From positions 1 through 64,000 of the forward strand of contig NZ_DEXW01000080.1 of the NCBI RefSeq assembly GCF_002364335.1: a DNA stretch of 64,000 nucleotides, in the 5' to 3' direction. Below, in pieces: positions 10,001 through 18,833 of the stretch (the stretch's first letter is position 1; each line of letters starts with the position of its first letter). Under the pieces are notes generated by a model. It did not search any database. It saw only the letters and a list, made by a program, of their open reading frames with translations, and was not told the DNA's origin. The position numbers and the translations under genes are program-made. Source of the DNA: Winogradskyella sp. UBA3174 (lineage in GTDB: Bacteria > Bacteroidota > Bacteroidia > Flavobacteriales > Flavobacteriaceae).

Positions 10001-10527
10001 AAACGGCTCAAGTTGTGGCGGATCAATTAATGGTTTACGTAAAGGAAGATCAAGAACCTTGGGATAAGTTTCCTCAAATGAAAAAAGGTTATAAAGAGCT
10101 ATACGATGCCCTTAAGAAAAAAATAGCCATTTTAAAAACCGAAGTCATTAAAGCCTATGAAGCTATTTTTAGTGAAATCCAACTTAAGAAAAGTGAGTTA
10201 GGTATTTCGGAAGCTAATTTAACCGCAGACGCAGACCATGTATTAAATAAAATACATAAAGAGCAGGAAATTTCACAGTTAGAAATTTACCAATTAAAAG
10301 CTTCAGATTTCAGATCAGATAACTTTAAAGTTCTTATTGACTTTAAAGCTAAGGAAGAAGCTAAAAAATCGGGAAAAGCATATACTACTAGTATCGATGT
10401 GTCTTTAGTAGCAGAAATGCCACCAACAACGATCGAGAATGCTGAGCAATTAGAGGCCTATATCACTAAATTAAGAGAACGCCTGATGGTGAAGTTGGCT
10501 AAAAACAAAAAAATATACTTAAGCTAA
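7018..10527 (+). CDS. brxC: BREX ATPase BrxC
   Basis: A 1169-residue P-loop ATPase. Walker A is GYYGSGKSHF (residues 67-76) and a Walker B-like strand LLFLLDEVSQYIG lies near 260. The C-terminal half is a long helical region rich in Lys and Glu. It belongs to the BrxC/PglY family, essential for BREX defence and for the modification complex. Length and position (one base before pglX) are typical. No frameshift was seen. Confidence 0.93.
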   Translation: MSIEQLYDKDITRRINPAVVVSEMEEYYIDQEINEYEFTPVITKNVFKFLNAVATKKEGKTGAWISGYYGSGKSHFIKYLFYCLNDKFKDQAIQRFEDSIKLLDSLDEPNPAQIESLKKSLKKLQIDEIMFNIDAVADNKDEKERITRVLFKKLNEFRGYNNTNIALALYLEKPLDENGNFQAFKDKIKSSFNENWDGNQIRFIRRYLDKVIEIAKEFDADIDKESIKASILDRNQDYTIEAFIKEIKEYLSTKDENYRLLFLLDEVSQYIGSNTSLLLNLQTIVEEIGVQVGTQVWIVCTAQQDLSNLINNTDNKGEDFGKILGRFETMISLESQDAAYITKRRILSKKSEGIGHLNDYYKDYKGAIENQFVFDHDLYENYSDKEDFTLTYPFVPYQFRLVSDVFESFSNVGYVGEGVKNTERAILGITHFTANLCKDEDIGYFVPFDLFFNEQFTKNLTHHARGILDKAYNIDDVKNNPFARRVVNVLFMVSNLGDIQSVNFPATIENIALLIMDAVDTPKLEMQKKVETVLNVLVSKNIIQISEGKYRFLKEDEIEVAQLIKNSPITNEDRLTYLYDDVIQKVVKPNPNVPLGNKNFKIAINIDDKEIGSRGDFNLRFSIYDGTDLDQLAHATASQDMIIGIHDWFKHDKDLAAKVSDYVRTQKYISRNFSAATGSRAETLVNFRETNKLLLNEIKLRFEKKFMETAFISSNQVIQSSDITGSTPNARFDEMVKFHMQAVYRKNALANAYASSNIDLLSHAKSKQTTTTNELTPAEEEVNNKLNLSGEGPVVGDIVKQFEKAPYGWKDLSTLDVLLQIARKGHRRFEWRNEEITLELYAEKALNSRERDAVTIHKEKVHSKDEVINFIKTVNDDIFAETIVPSSTTDYKEAVSTFKLKLEPQLKALNRMKEDYDTFPFAIHLKKFHRSLSDLYNERNPEKIVEQVIAQKEQLKASRDTFKYVEEFIEYNFKAYEKLVDFIADNKNNLSALDETAQVVADQLMVYVKEDQEPWDKFPQMKKGYKELYDALKKKIAILKTEVIKAYEAIFSEIQLKKSELGISEANLTADADHVLNKIHKEQEISQLEIYQLKASDFRSDNFKVLIDFKAKEEAKKSGKAYTTSIDVSLVAEMPPTTIENAEQLEAYITKLRERLMVKLAKNKKIYLS

Positions 10528-10528
10528 T

Positions 10529-13500
10529 ATGAACACAAACGATATAAAATCATTTGCAAGAGAAGCACGATTAATACTAATAGAAGGTGTATTTCAGCGT
10601 TTAAAATATTGGGGATTTCAAGAGGATGGTACAAATACCGAAAACCTACAAACTACACAAGGAGGTTATATCTTCAGAACCAATCCCTATACAGATATTA
10701 CAGTGCCTACTAAATGGCATAAACTAAAAGCTAAACTTAAAAATAAGCAAGACGTTAAGGATATACTTGAAGAAGCTGGGTATACTTGGTTTAACCGTTT
10801 AATGGCCGTTAAAATTTTAGAAGCTAATGGTTACATTCCAAAACAATTAGCCTATACTCAAGGGTCTCGAACACCACTCATAGTGCAAAACGCAAAACGT
10901 GGTGAACATAACATCACCAATCGTGCTGAAAAAGAACTCTTAATAGAATATCTAAAAGAAGATAAAGACGAAGAAGCTTTTGCATTACTCATCACCAATT
11001 TATGTCATACCAATAAATTGTTACACGATATTTTTGGACGTATAGATGATTACACCGAAATCCTGTTTCCACAGCACAGTCTACAAATTAATGGCTTACT
11101 CGATCTTATTAATAGCGATGCTATTAGCGAAGACGATTACAAAGAAGTAGAACTCATTGGTTGGTTGTACCAGTTTTATATTTCCGATAAAAAAGATGAG
11201 GTTTTTAAAGGATTTAAAAAGAATATAAAAGCAAGAGCCGAAGACATTCCTGCAGCTACCCAAATTTTTACACCCAAATGGATTGTAAAATATATGGTAG
11301 AAAATACCGTAGGCAAAATCTATCTTGATTACGAGCCAGACTCGTCTTTAAAAGAGGATATGAAATACCTTGTGGAGAACGATTCTGATACTGCTGTAAG
11401 TTCGAGCGCAGTCGAGCACAAAGCATTAATAAATGACCTCGAGCAACTTACCCTTATAGACCCAGCGGTAGGTAGTGGACACATTTTAGTAACAGGTTTT
11501 GAGTTATATATGAAAATGTATCGCGAAGCAGGTTATACTGCCAAACAAGCCGTACAAAACATATTGCAACACAATTTGTTTGGTTTAGATATAGACGATC
11601 GCGCCATGCAATTAGCACGTTTTGCAGTGTTGCTGAAAGCAGCACACTATGATACATCTATTATAGAGGAGCCTCTAATGCCTAATGTTTACAGTTTCCC
11701 AGAAGACACCTTGGGTAATTGTTTTACCCAAGCCTATTATAGCCAAAGCCAAAGTAATTGGCACGATTTGTTGGGAATGCAATTGGTAGCGCCTATTAGT
11801 ATGGAATGGGCAGAAACCAAAAAAGGCAAAACTAAAACCAAAAAAATAATCTATAAAAAAGGCGATTCGCTAAATGAGGCGATGGTTGACTTGTTGAAAT
11901 TACATTGTAAAGACGCCATTGCCATAGATTACTCACAAGAACTAGAGCTATTCTGGGGCGACTATGAAAAACCACATAATTACAGCGAGTTTTTTTATGC
12001 CATTAAGCTATTACGCCAAAGTAAAAATTTGGGCTCTGCTATTAAACTTAACATAAGTAGAGAAGTTTATAACCATATTAACGAAACCTATCATAATTGG
12101 CTTTTAAAAGAAAGCACTGCCCAACTTGACCTAGAAGAAACCAGTATTTTTAACCTGTTAAAACCGTTTTTAGAGGTGTTTTTGGTGTTGGCTAAACAAT
12201 ATAAAGCGGTTGTGGCAAATCCACCATATATGGGGCAAAAGAGTATGAATGCCGAGTTAAAGGACTATGTAAACAAGCACTATCCTGATACTAAAAATGA
12301 TTTAATGACCATTTTTATGGAGGTCATACCTAATCTTACTGCTGATGATTCTCGATTTGCATTAATAAATTTACCGTCTTGGTTATTTTTATCCTCTTTT
12401 GAAAAAATAAGAACAGGCTATATTAACCAATTTACCTTTGATAGTTTACTACATATGGGACGTGGTATTTTTGGCATCGATTTTGGTTCAGTTGCATTTG
12501 CAATGAAAAAGACAGCAAGTAACAGTGCTGTGGGTAGTTATTTTAGGTTGCACGAACGTAATTTTCAGCATATTTTATATCAAGACATAGAAAAACTATT
12601 TTTATACAGTAATGGTAAAACCGGCTACAAATACAATTTTAATCAATATAGAGGTGATGAAGGAATAACAGAAATTCCAGAAGAAGGCACAATAACTGGA
12701 CAAAAACTATTTTATCCAAACATACGACAAGCTAACTTTACCAAAATACCAGGTTGCACTATTGGATATTGGGTTAATGATGTTGCGATTTCAATATTTG
12801 ATAGAAAAGATAAAGTTGGTGAAATTACAAACCCAAGAAAAGGAATGGTAACTGGAGATAATTCGAGTTTCACAAAATTGTGGCATGAAATATCTTTAAA
12901 AAAGTTTGGTCTTAAATATTCAAATAGATTAGATGCTCAAAAAAGTAACTTTAAGTGGTTTCCATACAAAAAGGGAGGTGATTTTAGGAAGTGGTATGGG
13001 AACAATGAATATGTAGTTAACTGGGAAAATGACGGGAAGTTAATTAGAAGTACAATGCATCCTAATGGATTAAGGCCAATTTCTAGTAACTATAATTTAG
13101 ATTTTATATTTAAATCTAACATTTCCTGGTCTGCGGTATCAGCTGGAGGATTTGGAGCCAGATATTCGGAAGAAGGTTTTCTTTGTGATGCAGGTGGTTC
13201 GGCTTGTTATCCAGATAGTGAAATTACTGTAGATTTACTGGGCTATTTTAATTCAATTGTGTCTCAATATTTTTTATCAATTTATAACCCTACTATTAAT
13301 TATCAAGCAGGTAATATTTCTAATCTTCCTTTTATTAGTGTAAATAATAATAAATTAATTGAATATTCAAATCACTCTGTTTTTTTATCCAAAAAAGACT
13401 GGAATTCCAGAGAAACCTCATGGGGTTTTAAACTGTCGCCGTTAATAAACGTTGGTAATACATTAAAAGAAGCCTACGGTGTTTGGAAAGACAATGTTAC

Positions 13501-14437
13501 GCAAGACTTTTTTCAGCTACATGCTAATGAAGAAGAGCTCAACCGTATTTTTATAGATATTTATGGCTTACAAGACGAGTTAACACCAACGGTGGCTTTA
13601 AAAGATATTACCATTTTACAAGAAGAACTAAAAAAAAGTGATTTGGAAGTTTTAGAATCAACCTTTAGAGAAAAGGGTCAAAATGCTATATGCTTGCCTA
13701 TTAATAAAACAGAAGTAGTAAGCCAATTTATAAGTTATTGTATTGGTATCTTTTTAGGACGCTACCGTTTAGACAAGCCTGGACTTAATATAGCACACCC
13801 AAATCCAACAGATCAAGAATTAGCGTCTTACAACATCATTGCGAGGAACGAAGCAATCTCACGTAAAATAACCATAGACGACGATGGTATTGTCCCACTT
13901 ATGGGCGAGGATTGTACTTTCCCAGATGATGCTTTAACGCGTACTGAAGATTTGCTATTAGCCATTTGGGGAGAAGATGCACTAACCGAAAATATCAACT
14001 TTCTACAAGAGAGTTTAGGTCTGAAGTTACATAAATTTCTCACAGAAAAATTCTGGAAATACCACACTAGTATGTACAAAAAGAAACCCATTTACTGGTT
14101 GTTTAGTAGCAATGTGAAAAAACCACAACAAGCCGCTTTTAAAGTATTGGTGTATATGCATCGTATGGATAAATATACGGTACAACAGATACAGCGTAGT
14201 TATTTATATCCACACCAAGAGTATATTAAAAACGAAAAGGATAAATTAGAACGCGATGAAGATAGCCTAGACAGAGAACAGCAAAAACGTTTAGAACTAA
14301 TGCGCGATTGGGAGTTAGAGTGCCGTGATTACAATGAGGTTTTAAAAGCATTAGCCAACCAGCAAATAGAAATAGATTTAGATGATGGTGTAACGGTTAA
14401 CTATGCCAAATTTGAAGGAGCTGTTGCTATTATTTAA
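10529..14437 (+). CDS. pglX: BREX adenine-specific methyltransferase PglX
   Basis: A 1302-residue N6-adenine methyltransferase. The SAM-binding motif is DPAVGSGH (from residue 311) and the catalytic motif IV is NPPY (residues 564-567). The C-terminal half should contain the target-recognition region. In BREX it methylates a non-palindromic site to mark self DNA and is needed for defence. Two short stretches look like genomic repeat sequence read in frame: 11400-11416 (SSSAVE, just before motif I) and 13838-13860 (IIARNEAIS, about residues 1104-1112). They may be harmless insertions at surface loops. The frame stays open throughout. Confidence 0.93.
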   Translation: MNTNDIKSFAREARLILIEGVFQRLKYWGFQEDGTNTENLQTTQGGYIFRTNPYTDITVPTKWHKLKAKLKNKQDVKDILEEAGYTWFNRLMAVKILEANGYIPKQLAYTQGSRTPLIVQNAKRGEHNITNRAEKELLIEYLKEDKDEEAFALLITNLCHTNKLLHDIFGRIDDYTEILFPQHSLQINGLLDLINSDAISEDDYKEVELIGWLYQFYISDKKDEVFKGFKKNIKARAEDIPAATQIFTPKWIVKYMVENTVGKIYLDYEPDSSLKEDMKYLVENDSDTAVSSSAVEHKALINDLEQLTLIDPAVGSGHILVTGFELYMKMYREAGYTAKQAVQNILQHNLFGLDIDDRAMQLARFAVLLKAAHYDTSIIEEPLMPNVYSFPEDTLGNCFTQAYYSQSQSNWHDLLGMQLVAPISMEWAETKKGKTKTKKIIYKKGDSLNEAMVDLLKLHCKDAIAIDYSQELELFWGDYEKPHNYSEFFYAIKLLRQSKNLGSAIKLNISREVYNHINETYHNWLLKESTAQLDLEETSIFNLLKPFLEVFLVLAKQYKAVVANPPYMGQKSMNAELKDYVNKHYPDTKNDLMTIFMEVIPNLTADDSRFALINLPSWLFLSSFEKIRTGYINQFTFDSLLHMGRGIFGIDFGSVAFAMKKTASNSAVGSYFRLHERNFQHILYQDIEKLFLYSNGKTGYKYNFNQYRGDEGITEIPEEGTITGQKLFYPNIRQANFTKIPGCTIGYWVNDVAISIFDRKDKVGEITNPRKGMVTGDNSSFTKLWHEISLKKFGLKYSNRLDAQKSNFKWFPYKKGGDFRKWYGNNEYVVNWENDGKLIRSTMHPNGLRPISSNYNLDFIFKSNISWSAVSAGGFGARYSEEGFLCDAGGSACYPDSEITVDLLGYFNSIVSQYFLSIYNPTINYQAGNISNLPFISVNNNKLIEYSNHSVFLSKKDWNSRETSWGFKLSPLINVGNTLKEAYGVWKDNVTQDFFQLHANEEELNRIFIDIYGLQDELTPTVALKDITILQEELKKSDLEVLESTFREKGQNAICLPINKTEVVSQFISYCIGIFLGRYRLDKPGLNIAHPNPTDQELASYNIIARNEAISRKITIDDDGIVPLMGEDCTFPDDALTRTEDLLLAIWGEDALTENINFLQESLGLKLHKFLTEKFWKYHTSMYKKKPIYWLFSSNVKKPQQAAFKVLVYMHRMDKYTVQQIQRSYLYPHQEYIKNEKDKLERDEDSLDREQQKRLELMRDWELECRDYNEVLKALANQQIEIDLDDGVTVNYAKFEGAVAII
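11400..11416 (+). repeat. REP-like palindromic sequence inside pglX
   Basis: TTCGAGCGCAGTCGAG at 11401-11416 resembles G+C-rich palindromic repeats common between genes in Bacteroidetes and stands out in the A+T-rich gene. It is translated as part of SSSAVEHK, just before the SAM-binding motif. Confidence 0.4.
13838..13860 (+). repeat. REP-like repeat inside pglX
   Basis: ATTGCGAGGAACGAAGCAAT, with inverted ends ATTGC/GCAAT, followed by CTC. A variant with an extra GACGAAG lies in the intergenic DNA at 14442-14470. This is a common dispersed palindrome in bacterial genomes. Here it is in frame and adds IIARNEAIS to PglX. Confidence 0.6.
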
Positions 14438-14441
14438 CGTT

Positions 14442-14470
14442 ATTGCGAGGACGAAGGACGAAGCAATCTC
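14442..14470 (+). repeat. REP-like repeat after pglX
   Basis: ATTGCGAGGACGAAGGACGA followed by AGCAATCTC, starting 5 bases after the pglX stop codon. It is a second copy of the element within pglX at 13838 and marks the junction between pglX and the HipBA insertion. Confidence 0.6.
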
Positions 14471-14520
14471 ATAAATGATGCGAGCAAAACCCGACATTAG
14501 CCTTAATTTAAAGTATTAAT

Positions 14521-14632
14521 GTTGGGAAATACCAACATGCAAACAGTATTAAATACAGTTAAATTGATTATATTTGTTGGGAAATACTAGCGTTAAGCTT
14601 TAAAAAAACACATAATGATGGGAAGTACTAAC
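14521..14632 (+). promoter_or_regulatory. Three operator-like repeats before hipB
   Basis: The motif GTTGGGAAATACCAAC occurs at 14521-14536, with close copies at 14576-14591 (GTTGGGAAATACTAGC) and 14617-14632 (GATGGGAAGTACTAAC), the last overlapping the hipB start codon. The first is a dyad (GTTGG/CCAAC). HipB proteins repress their own operons through repeated operators, so autoregulation is likely. Confidence 0.55.
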
Positions 14633-14971
14633 ACAGATTGGGTGCAAATGACAGATCTTGCCATCATAGAGCAAATAGGTCATTTTATAAAAAACACCCG
14701 TTTAAGCAAAAACAAAACCCAAAAACAATTAGCTCTAGCTTCTGGTTTAAACCGTTGGACGATCAGTCAGATAGAAAATGGAGAGTCTGTAACACTTACA
14801 AGTTTAATTCAGTTATTAAGAGCGTTAGATGTATTGTATGTGTTGGATCATTTTGAGTTTAGTGAAGCTATAAGTCCTTTGGCCTATGCCAAATTAAAAA
14901 AAGAACAACGCGAACGCGCAAGTGGTAACCCAACAAAAACAACCAATAAAAAAGACGATTTAGGATGGTAG
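14615..14971 (+). CDS. hipB: HipB-like XRE-family antitoxin/repressor
   Basis: A 118-residue protein with a helix-turn-helix of the XRE type at about residues 16-75 (KNKTQKQLALASGLNRWTIS, then QIENGESVTLTSLIQLLRAL). It overlaps the next gene by 7 bases, as in hipBA pairs. It should bind the three repeats upstream and neutralise HipA. ATG at 14615 or 14618 fits the family start; ATG at 14648 is also possible. The pair interrupts the normal pglX-pglZ order of BREX. Confidence 0.85.
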   Translation: MMGSTNTDWVQMTDLAIIEQIGHFIKNTRLSKNKTQKQLALASGLNRWTISQIENGESVTLTSLIQLLRALDVLYVLDHFEFSEAISPLAYAKLKKEQRERASGNPTKTTNKKDDLGW

Positions 14972-16266
14972 ATGCAGCCGAAATAAAAATATGGGGCGAA
15001 TTAGTTGGCGCTGTGCGTTGGGATGCGCAAAACCAATTGGCAAGTTTTCAATACAGTCCAGTCATTCTTAAAAAGCAATGGGATATCTCACCTATTAAAA
15101 TGCCGATCGCAGAAGAATCGCGTATTTTTTCCTTCCCGGAACTGCGAAAAGGAAAAAATGAGCGTGTAGGCACCTTTAAAGGGTTGCCTGGTTTGTTAGC
15201 AGATGCATTACCAGATCGTTATGGAAATCAATTAATTAACCTTTGGTTAGCAAAAAATGGTCGTCCTGCAGATAGTATGAATCCTGTAGAACAACTTTGT
15301 TTTATTGGAACACGATCTATGGGAGCATTAGAATTTGAGCCGGCACAAATAGCACCACAAAATAGCTTTGATATCCAAATTAGTAGTTTGGTAGAAGCAG
15401 CACATAAAATGCTATCCAAAAAAGAACAATTAGATACTAATTTAAATGACGATGAAGAAAAGGCACTAATGGAAGTCTTGAAGGTGGGAACTTCAGCTGG
15501 TGGAGCACGTCCAAAAGCTGTAATTGCATACAATGAAAAAACAGGTGATGTAAAATCTGGTCAAACAACAGTACCTAAAGGTTTTGAGCATTGGTTATTG
15601 AAGTTAGATGGTGTGAGTGATGCACAATTTGGAGAAACCCATGGTTGGGGACGCGTAGAATATGCCTATTATCTCATGGCGAAAGATGCTGGAATTACCA
15701 TGATGGACTGTAAGTTGTTAGAAGAAAACGGTAGAGCACATTTTATGACCAAACGTTTTGATCGTGATGGCAACACAAAACATCATATTCAAACCTGGTG
15801 TGGTATACAGCATTACGATTATAATAATTTACAGGGCTATAGCTACGAACAACTATTTCAAACCATGCGTGTATTACGTTTGCCATATCCAGAAGCAGAA
15901 GAAATGTTTAGACGTATGGTGTTTAATGTATTGGCTACTAACTATGACGATCATACCAAGAACTTTTCGTTTCGATTAAAACAGGGAAAATCATGGGAAT
16001 TATCACCTGCGTATGACGTATGTTATTCATACGATCCTACTAATATTTGGGTAAGCCAACATACGTTAAGTATTAATGGAAAACATAAACAAATAACTCA
16101 AAATGATTTAATGACTATTGCAAAAGCCAATAATATTAAAAAAGGTGAGACTATAATAAAAACCATTAGTAAAGTGGTTGCAAATTGGAATAGCTATGCC
16201 AATAAAGCAAACGTAAAGCAGCAATTAACACAAACGATAGCAGAAACGCATTTAAAAATGCATTAG
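14965..16266 (+). CDS. hipA: HipA-like serine/threonine kinase toxin
   Basis: A 433-residue, full-length HipA-fold kinase. Visible motifs are the P-loop-like GTSAGGARPKAVI (about 172-184), the ATP-side lysine in HWLLKLDG, the catalytic NYDDHTKNFSF (about 328-338) and the metal-binding SPAYDV (about 348-353). HipA kinases phosphorylate proteins such as glutamyl-tRNA synthetase and halt growth; the target here is unknown. It is 9 bases from pglZ, in the same direction, so it probably shares the BREX transcript. All catalytic residues I can check are present, so it is likely active. Confidence 0.87.
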   Translation: MVDAAEIKIWGELVGAVRWDAQNQLASFQYSPVILKKQWDISPIKMPIAEESRIFSFPELRKGKNERVGTFKGLPGLLADALPDRYGNQLINLWLAKNGRPADSMNPVEQLCFIGTRSMGALEFEPAQIAPQNSFDIQISSLVEAAHKMLSKKEQLDTNLNDDEEKALMEVLKVGTSAGGARPKAVIAYNEKTGDVKSGQTTVPKGFEHWLLKLDGVSDAQFGETHGWGRVEYAYYLMAKDAGITMMDCKLLEENGRAHFMTKRFDRDGNTKHHIQTWCGIQHYDYNNLQGYSYEQLFQTMRVLRLPYPEAEEMFRRMVFNVLATNYDDHTKNFSFRLKQGKSWELSPAYDVCYSYDPTNIWVSQHTLSINGKHKQITQNDLMTIAKANNIKKGETIIKTISKVVANWNSYANKANVKQQLTQTIAETHLKMH

Positions 16267-16275
16267 GAAAGAGCG

Positions 16276-18831
16276 ATGATAGAGAAAATACAGAACATAT
16301 TAAAACAGCAAAAGCGCAACATCATTTTCTATTTTGATGAGGATGGATCGTTTAAAGAGGAGCTGACGGCTATTGAAAATTCTGGAATTAAAGTGGTTGA
16401 GGTATCTGATAATTATTTTGAATTAAAATATAAATTAGAATTTGAATGGACTAAAGAGTTGGTGTTTTTATACCACCCCTTTGCAAAACCTTTGCCTTCA
16501 AAAATTAAAAAATATCCATTCCTGGGCTTACTAAAAGCCAATACGGAATTACGTTTAGATGCTGCTTCAGAGTTCTTATCAGATTATAAATTAAATGAGA
16601 TTCATTTACCACTGGTTAAGCATTATATCAAGCAATTAAAACTAAAGAGCAATCAAAAAAAATTAGCTAAAATTCTTGATCCAGATCATTTTTCTGCGGA
16701 TAGTTTAAAGTTAGGGTTAATAGCTATTACTTTAAATTATCATTCTGTTACAGATAAAAATAGTTGTATGTCAAGACTATTGGAAATTGCTACAGATGAA
16801 AATAAGTTAGATAAGACGATTAAAAATCTAAAAGAATTAGAGTTAGATGAAGTCGTATTGATGTGGTTTAACAATTTGTTGGACACCAAGTATCGTCAGT
16901 TAAATTATGAAACGCTAACAGAAATAGCAAATAAGTTAAAATATAATGTCTTAGTTGGATTTATTAGTAAACCGTTAAGTTCTGATAGCTATTCAAAATT
17001 AAAATTAGAGCGTACTGCAGATATCAATAAGGTTCAATCTTTTTTTCAGGATTGGCAAACAGATCCTAATAGTAAAGTAGCTATAGATGAAGTTTTTAAT
17101 ATGTTGGCAAGAGATATTAAAACTTCAAATTTATTAGATTGGTATAGCATAGAACAGGAATATGGTTATTATTCTGAAGCGATGTTAAACGCGATCATAA
17201 ATGGATTGTATGATACGGTATTGAATCAATCCATAGAAACTAAAGATAAAAGTATTAAGTGGAAACGATCTGACATTCTTGAAGATCGCTTAAAATCACA
17301 AGTTGTATTTATATACCATGTCGCATCCATGTTAGAGGTTCTAAACGCCTTTAAATCGTTTAAGTTTAATACACCAGATGATTATATAGATACTTATAAA
17401 AACGAATTATATAAAGTCGATTTGCATTATAGAAAGGCTGTTTTAGCTTTTGATAGTGTTAGAGATAAGCTATTTGAGTTTGAAGACAAAGCCATCCCAT
17501 TATTTAATGAAATCAATGGCAAGTATGATCGTTTTTTAATTGAATTAAATACTGAGTGGCAAAAAATATTACAAGAGAATAATTTTAATTTCCACAACAT
17601 AAAGACGAATAAACAATTTGATTTTCATAAAAACTATGTGCAAGATTTTAATTCTAAGATTGTAGTTATAATTTCGGATGCATTTAGGTATGAGTTGGGA
17701 TATGAGTTGTATGATGAGCTCATGGCCGACAGTAAAAATTTGGTAGAGATTGAACCGTATTTGGCTTCCTTACCATCCTATACAAATTTGGGGATGTCTA
17801 ATTTATTACCAAACAAAGGTATAACTGTTGAAAAAGGAGATAAAGATTTAGTGTTTAAAATTGATGGTAAGTCTACAGTAAGTACAAACAGAGCTAAAAT
17901 ATTACAGAACAGTGAACCTAAAAGTGCTTGTTTAGATTATTCACGGGCTATGAAATTTAGTCGAGATGAGGGAAGAGATTTCTTTAGAGATAATAGGGTG
18001 CTTTACATATATCATGATTGGATGGATGCTATTGGTGATAAAAAAAGAACGGAACACGAAACCTTTAATGCATCGACTAAGACTATCGAAGATATTAAAG
18101 ATCTAATCATGAAAATTTATGGTTGGAATGTGTATAATGTTTTAGTGACATCTGATCATGGATTTCTTTATAATAATACAACACTAACCGAGTCAAGTAG
18201 AGAACACTTACCAAAACCTAAAGGCTATAGTCGAGATCATTCTCGCTTTGTAGTGGCTGATGATTTTGAATCGAAATTAGATGGTTATGGCTTGGAAATG
18301 AAGAATACAACCAATATCGATACAGATTTAAAAATAGCGATTCCTAGAGCGATTAACAGGTACAGAAAACAAGGGAATATAGGTGTGCAATTCGTTCATG
18401 GAGGTGCAAGTTTACAAGAGTTATTGGTGCCGGTAGTTAAATTTTTCAAGGATACTAAAAAAGAGAAAAGTGATTTAGTAAGCTTTAAACGTATTGATCA
18501 AAATGATAGAATATCATCAGGAAGTATTAAGGTAACCTTATTGCAAGATCAACCTGTAGATAATGAGCTAAAAAGTGCTGAGGTATTATTTGCATTGTAT
18601 TCTGAAAAAGGGGATTTATATTCAAAAGAAGTGGAAGTACATTTTAATTCTACATCTGGTAACCCAAAAGAACGCATTTTTGAAATCATATTGTCACTAA
18701 ATACTTTGGGCTCTAATGCAAGCTTTTGTTATCTCAAAGCCTATCATAAAGACGATAAATCAAGATTAAATCCATTAGGCACAAACGATTTAATTAAAGT
18801 GAATACATTAATGGAAAAAGATGAATTTTAA
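16276..18831 (+). CDS. pglZ: BREX phosphatase-fold protein PglZ
   Basis: An 851-residue protein of the PglZ family. The alkaline-phosphatase-like core includes VVIISDAFRYELGYELYDEL (about residues 462-481, with the metal-binding Asp) and LVTSDHGFLYN (about 624-634, Asp and His). The N-terminal half is a helical PglZ-specific region. It is a core BREX protein that is also needed with PglX for methylation. It lies downstream of HipA and 2 bases before brxL. Confidence 0.93.
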   Translation: MIEKIQNILKQQKRNIIFYFDEDGSFKEELTAIENSGIKVVEVSDNYFELKYKLEFEWTKELVFLYHPFAKPLPSKIKKYPFLGLLKANTELRLDAASEFLSDYKLNEIHLPLVKHYIKQLKLKSNQKKLAKILDPDHFSADSLKLGLIAITLNYHSVTDKNSCMSRLLEIATDENKLDKTIKNLKELELDEVVLMWFNNLLDTKYRQLNYETLTEIANKLKYNVLVGFISKPLSSDSYSKLKLERTADINKVQSFFQDWQTDPNSKVAIDEVFNMLARDIKTSNLLDWYSIEQEYGYYSEAMLNAIINGLYDTVLNQSIETKDKSIKWKRSDILEDRLKSQVVFIYHVASMLEVLNAFKSFKFNTPDDYIDTYKNELYKVDLHYRKAVLAFDSVRDKLFEFEDKAIPLFNEINGKYDRFLIELNTEWQKILQENNFNFHNIKTNKQFDFHKNYVQDFNSKIVVIISDAFRYELGYELYDELMADSKNLVEIEPYLASLPSYTNLGMSNLLPNKGITVEKGDKDLVFKIDGKSTVSTNRAKILQNSEPKSACLDYSRAMKFSRDEGRDFFRDNRVLYIYHDWMDAIGDKKRTEHETFNASTKTIEDIKDLIMKIYGWNVYNVLVTSDHGFLYNNTTLTESSREHLPKPKGYSRDHSRFVVADDFESKLDGYGLEMKNTTNIDTDLKIAIPRAINRYRKQGNIGVQFVHGGASLQELLVPVVKFFKDTKKEKSDLVSFKRIDQNDRISSGSIKVTLLQDQPVDNELKSAEVLFALYSEKGDLYSKEVEVHFNSTSGNPKERIFEIILSLNTLGSNASFCYLKAYHKDDKSRLNPLGTNDLIKVNTLMEKDEF

Positions 18832-18833
18832 TT

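Noticed and set aside
14638..14856. 72-codon plus-strand frame over hipB
   Set aside because: It lies in another frame of the clear HTH gene and has no domain character.
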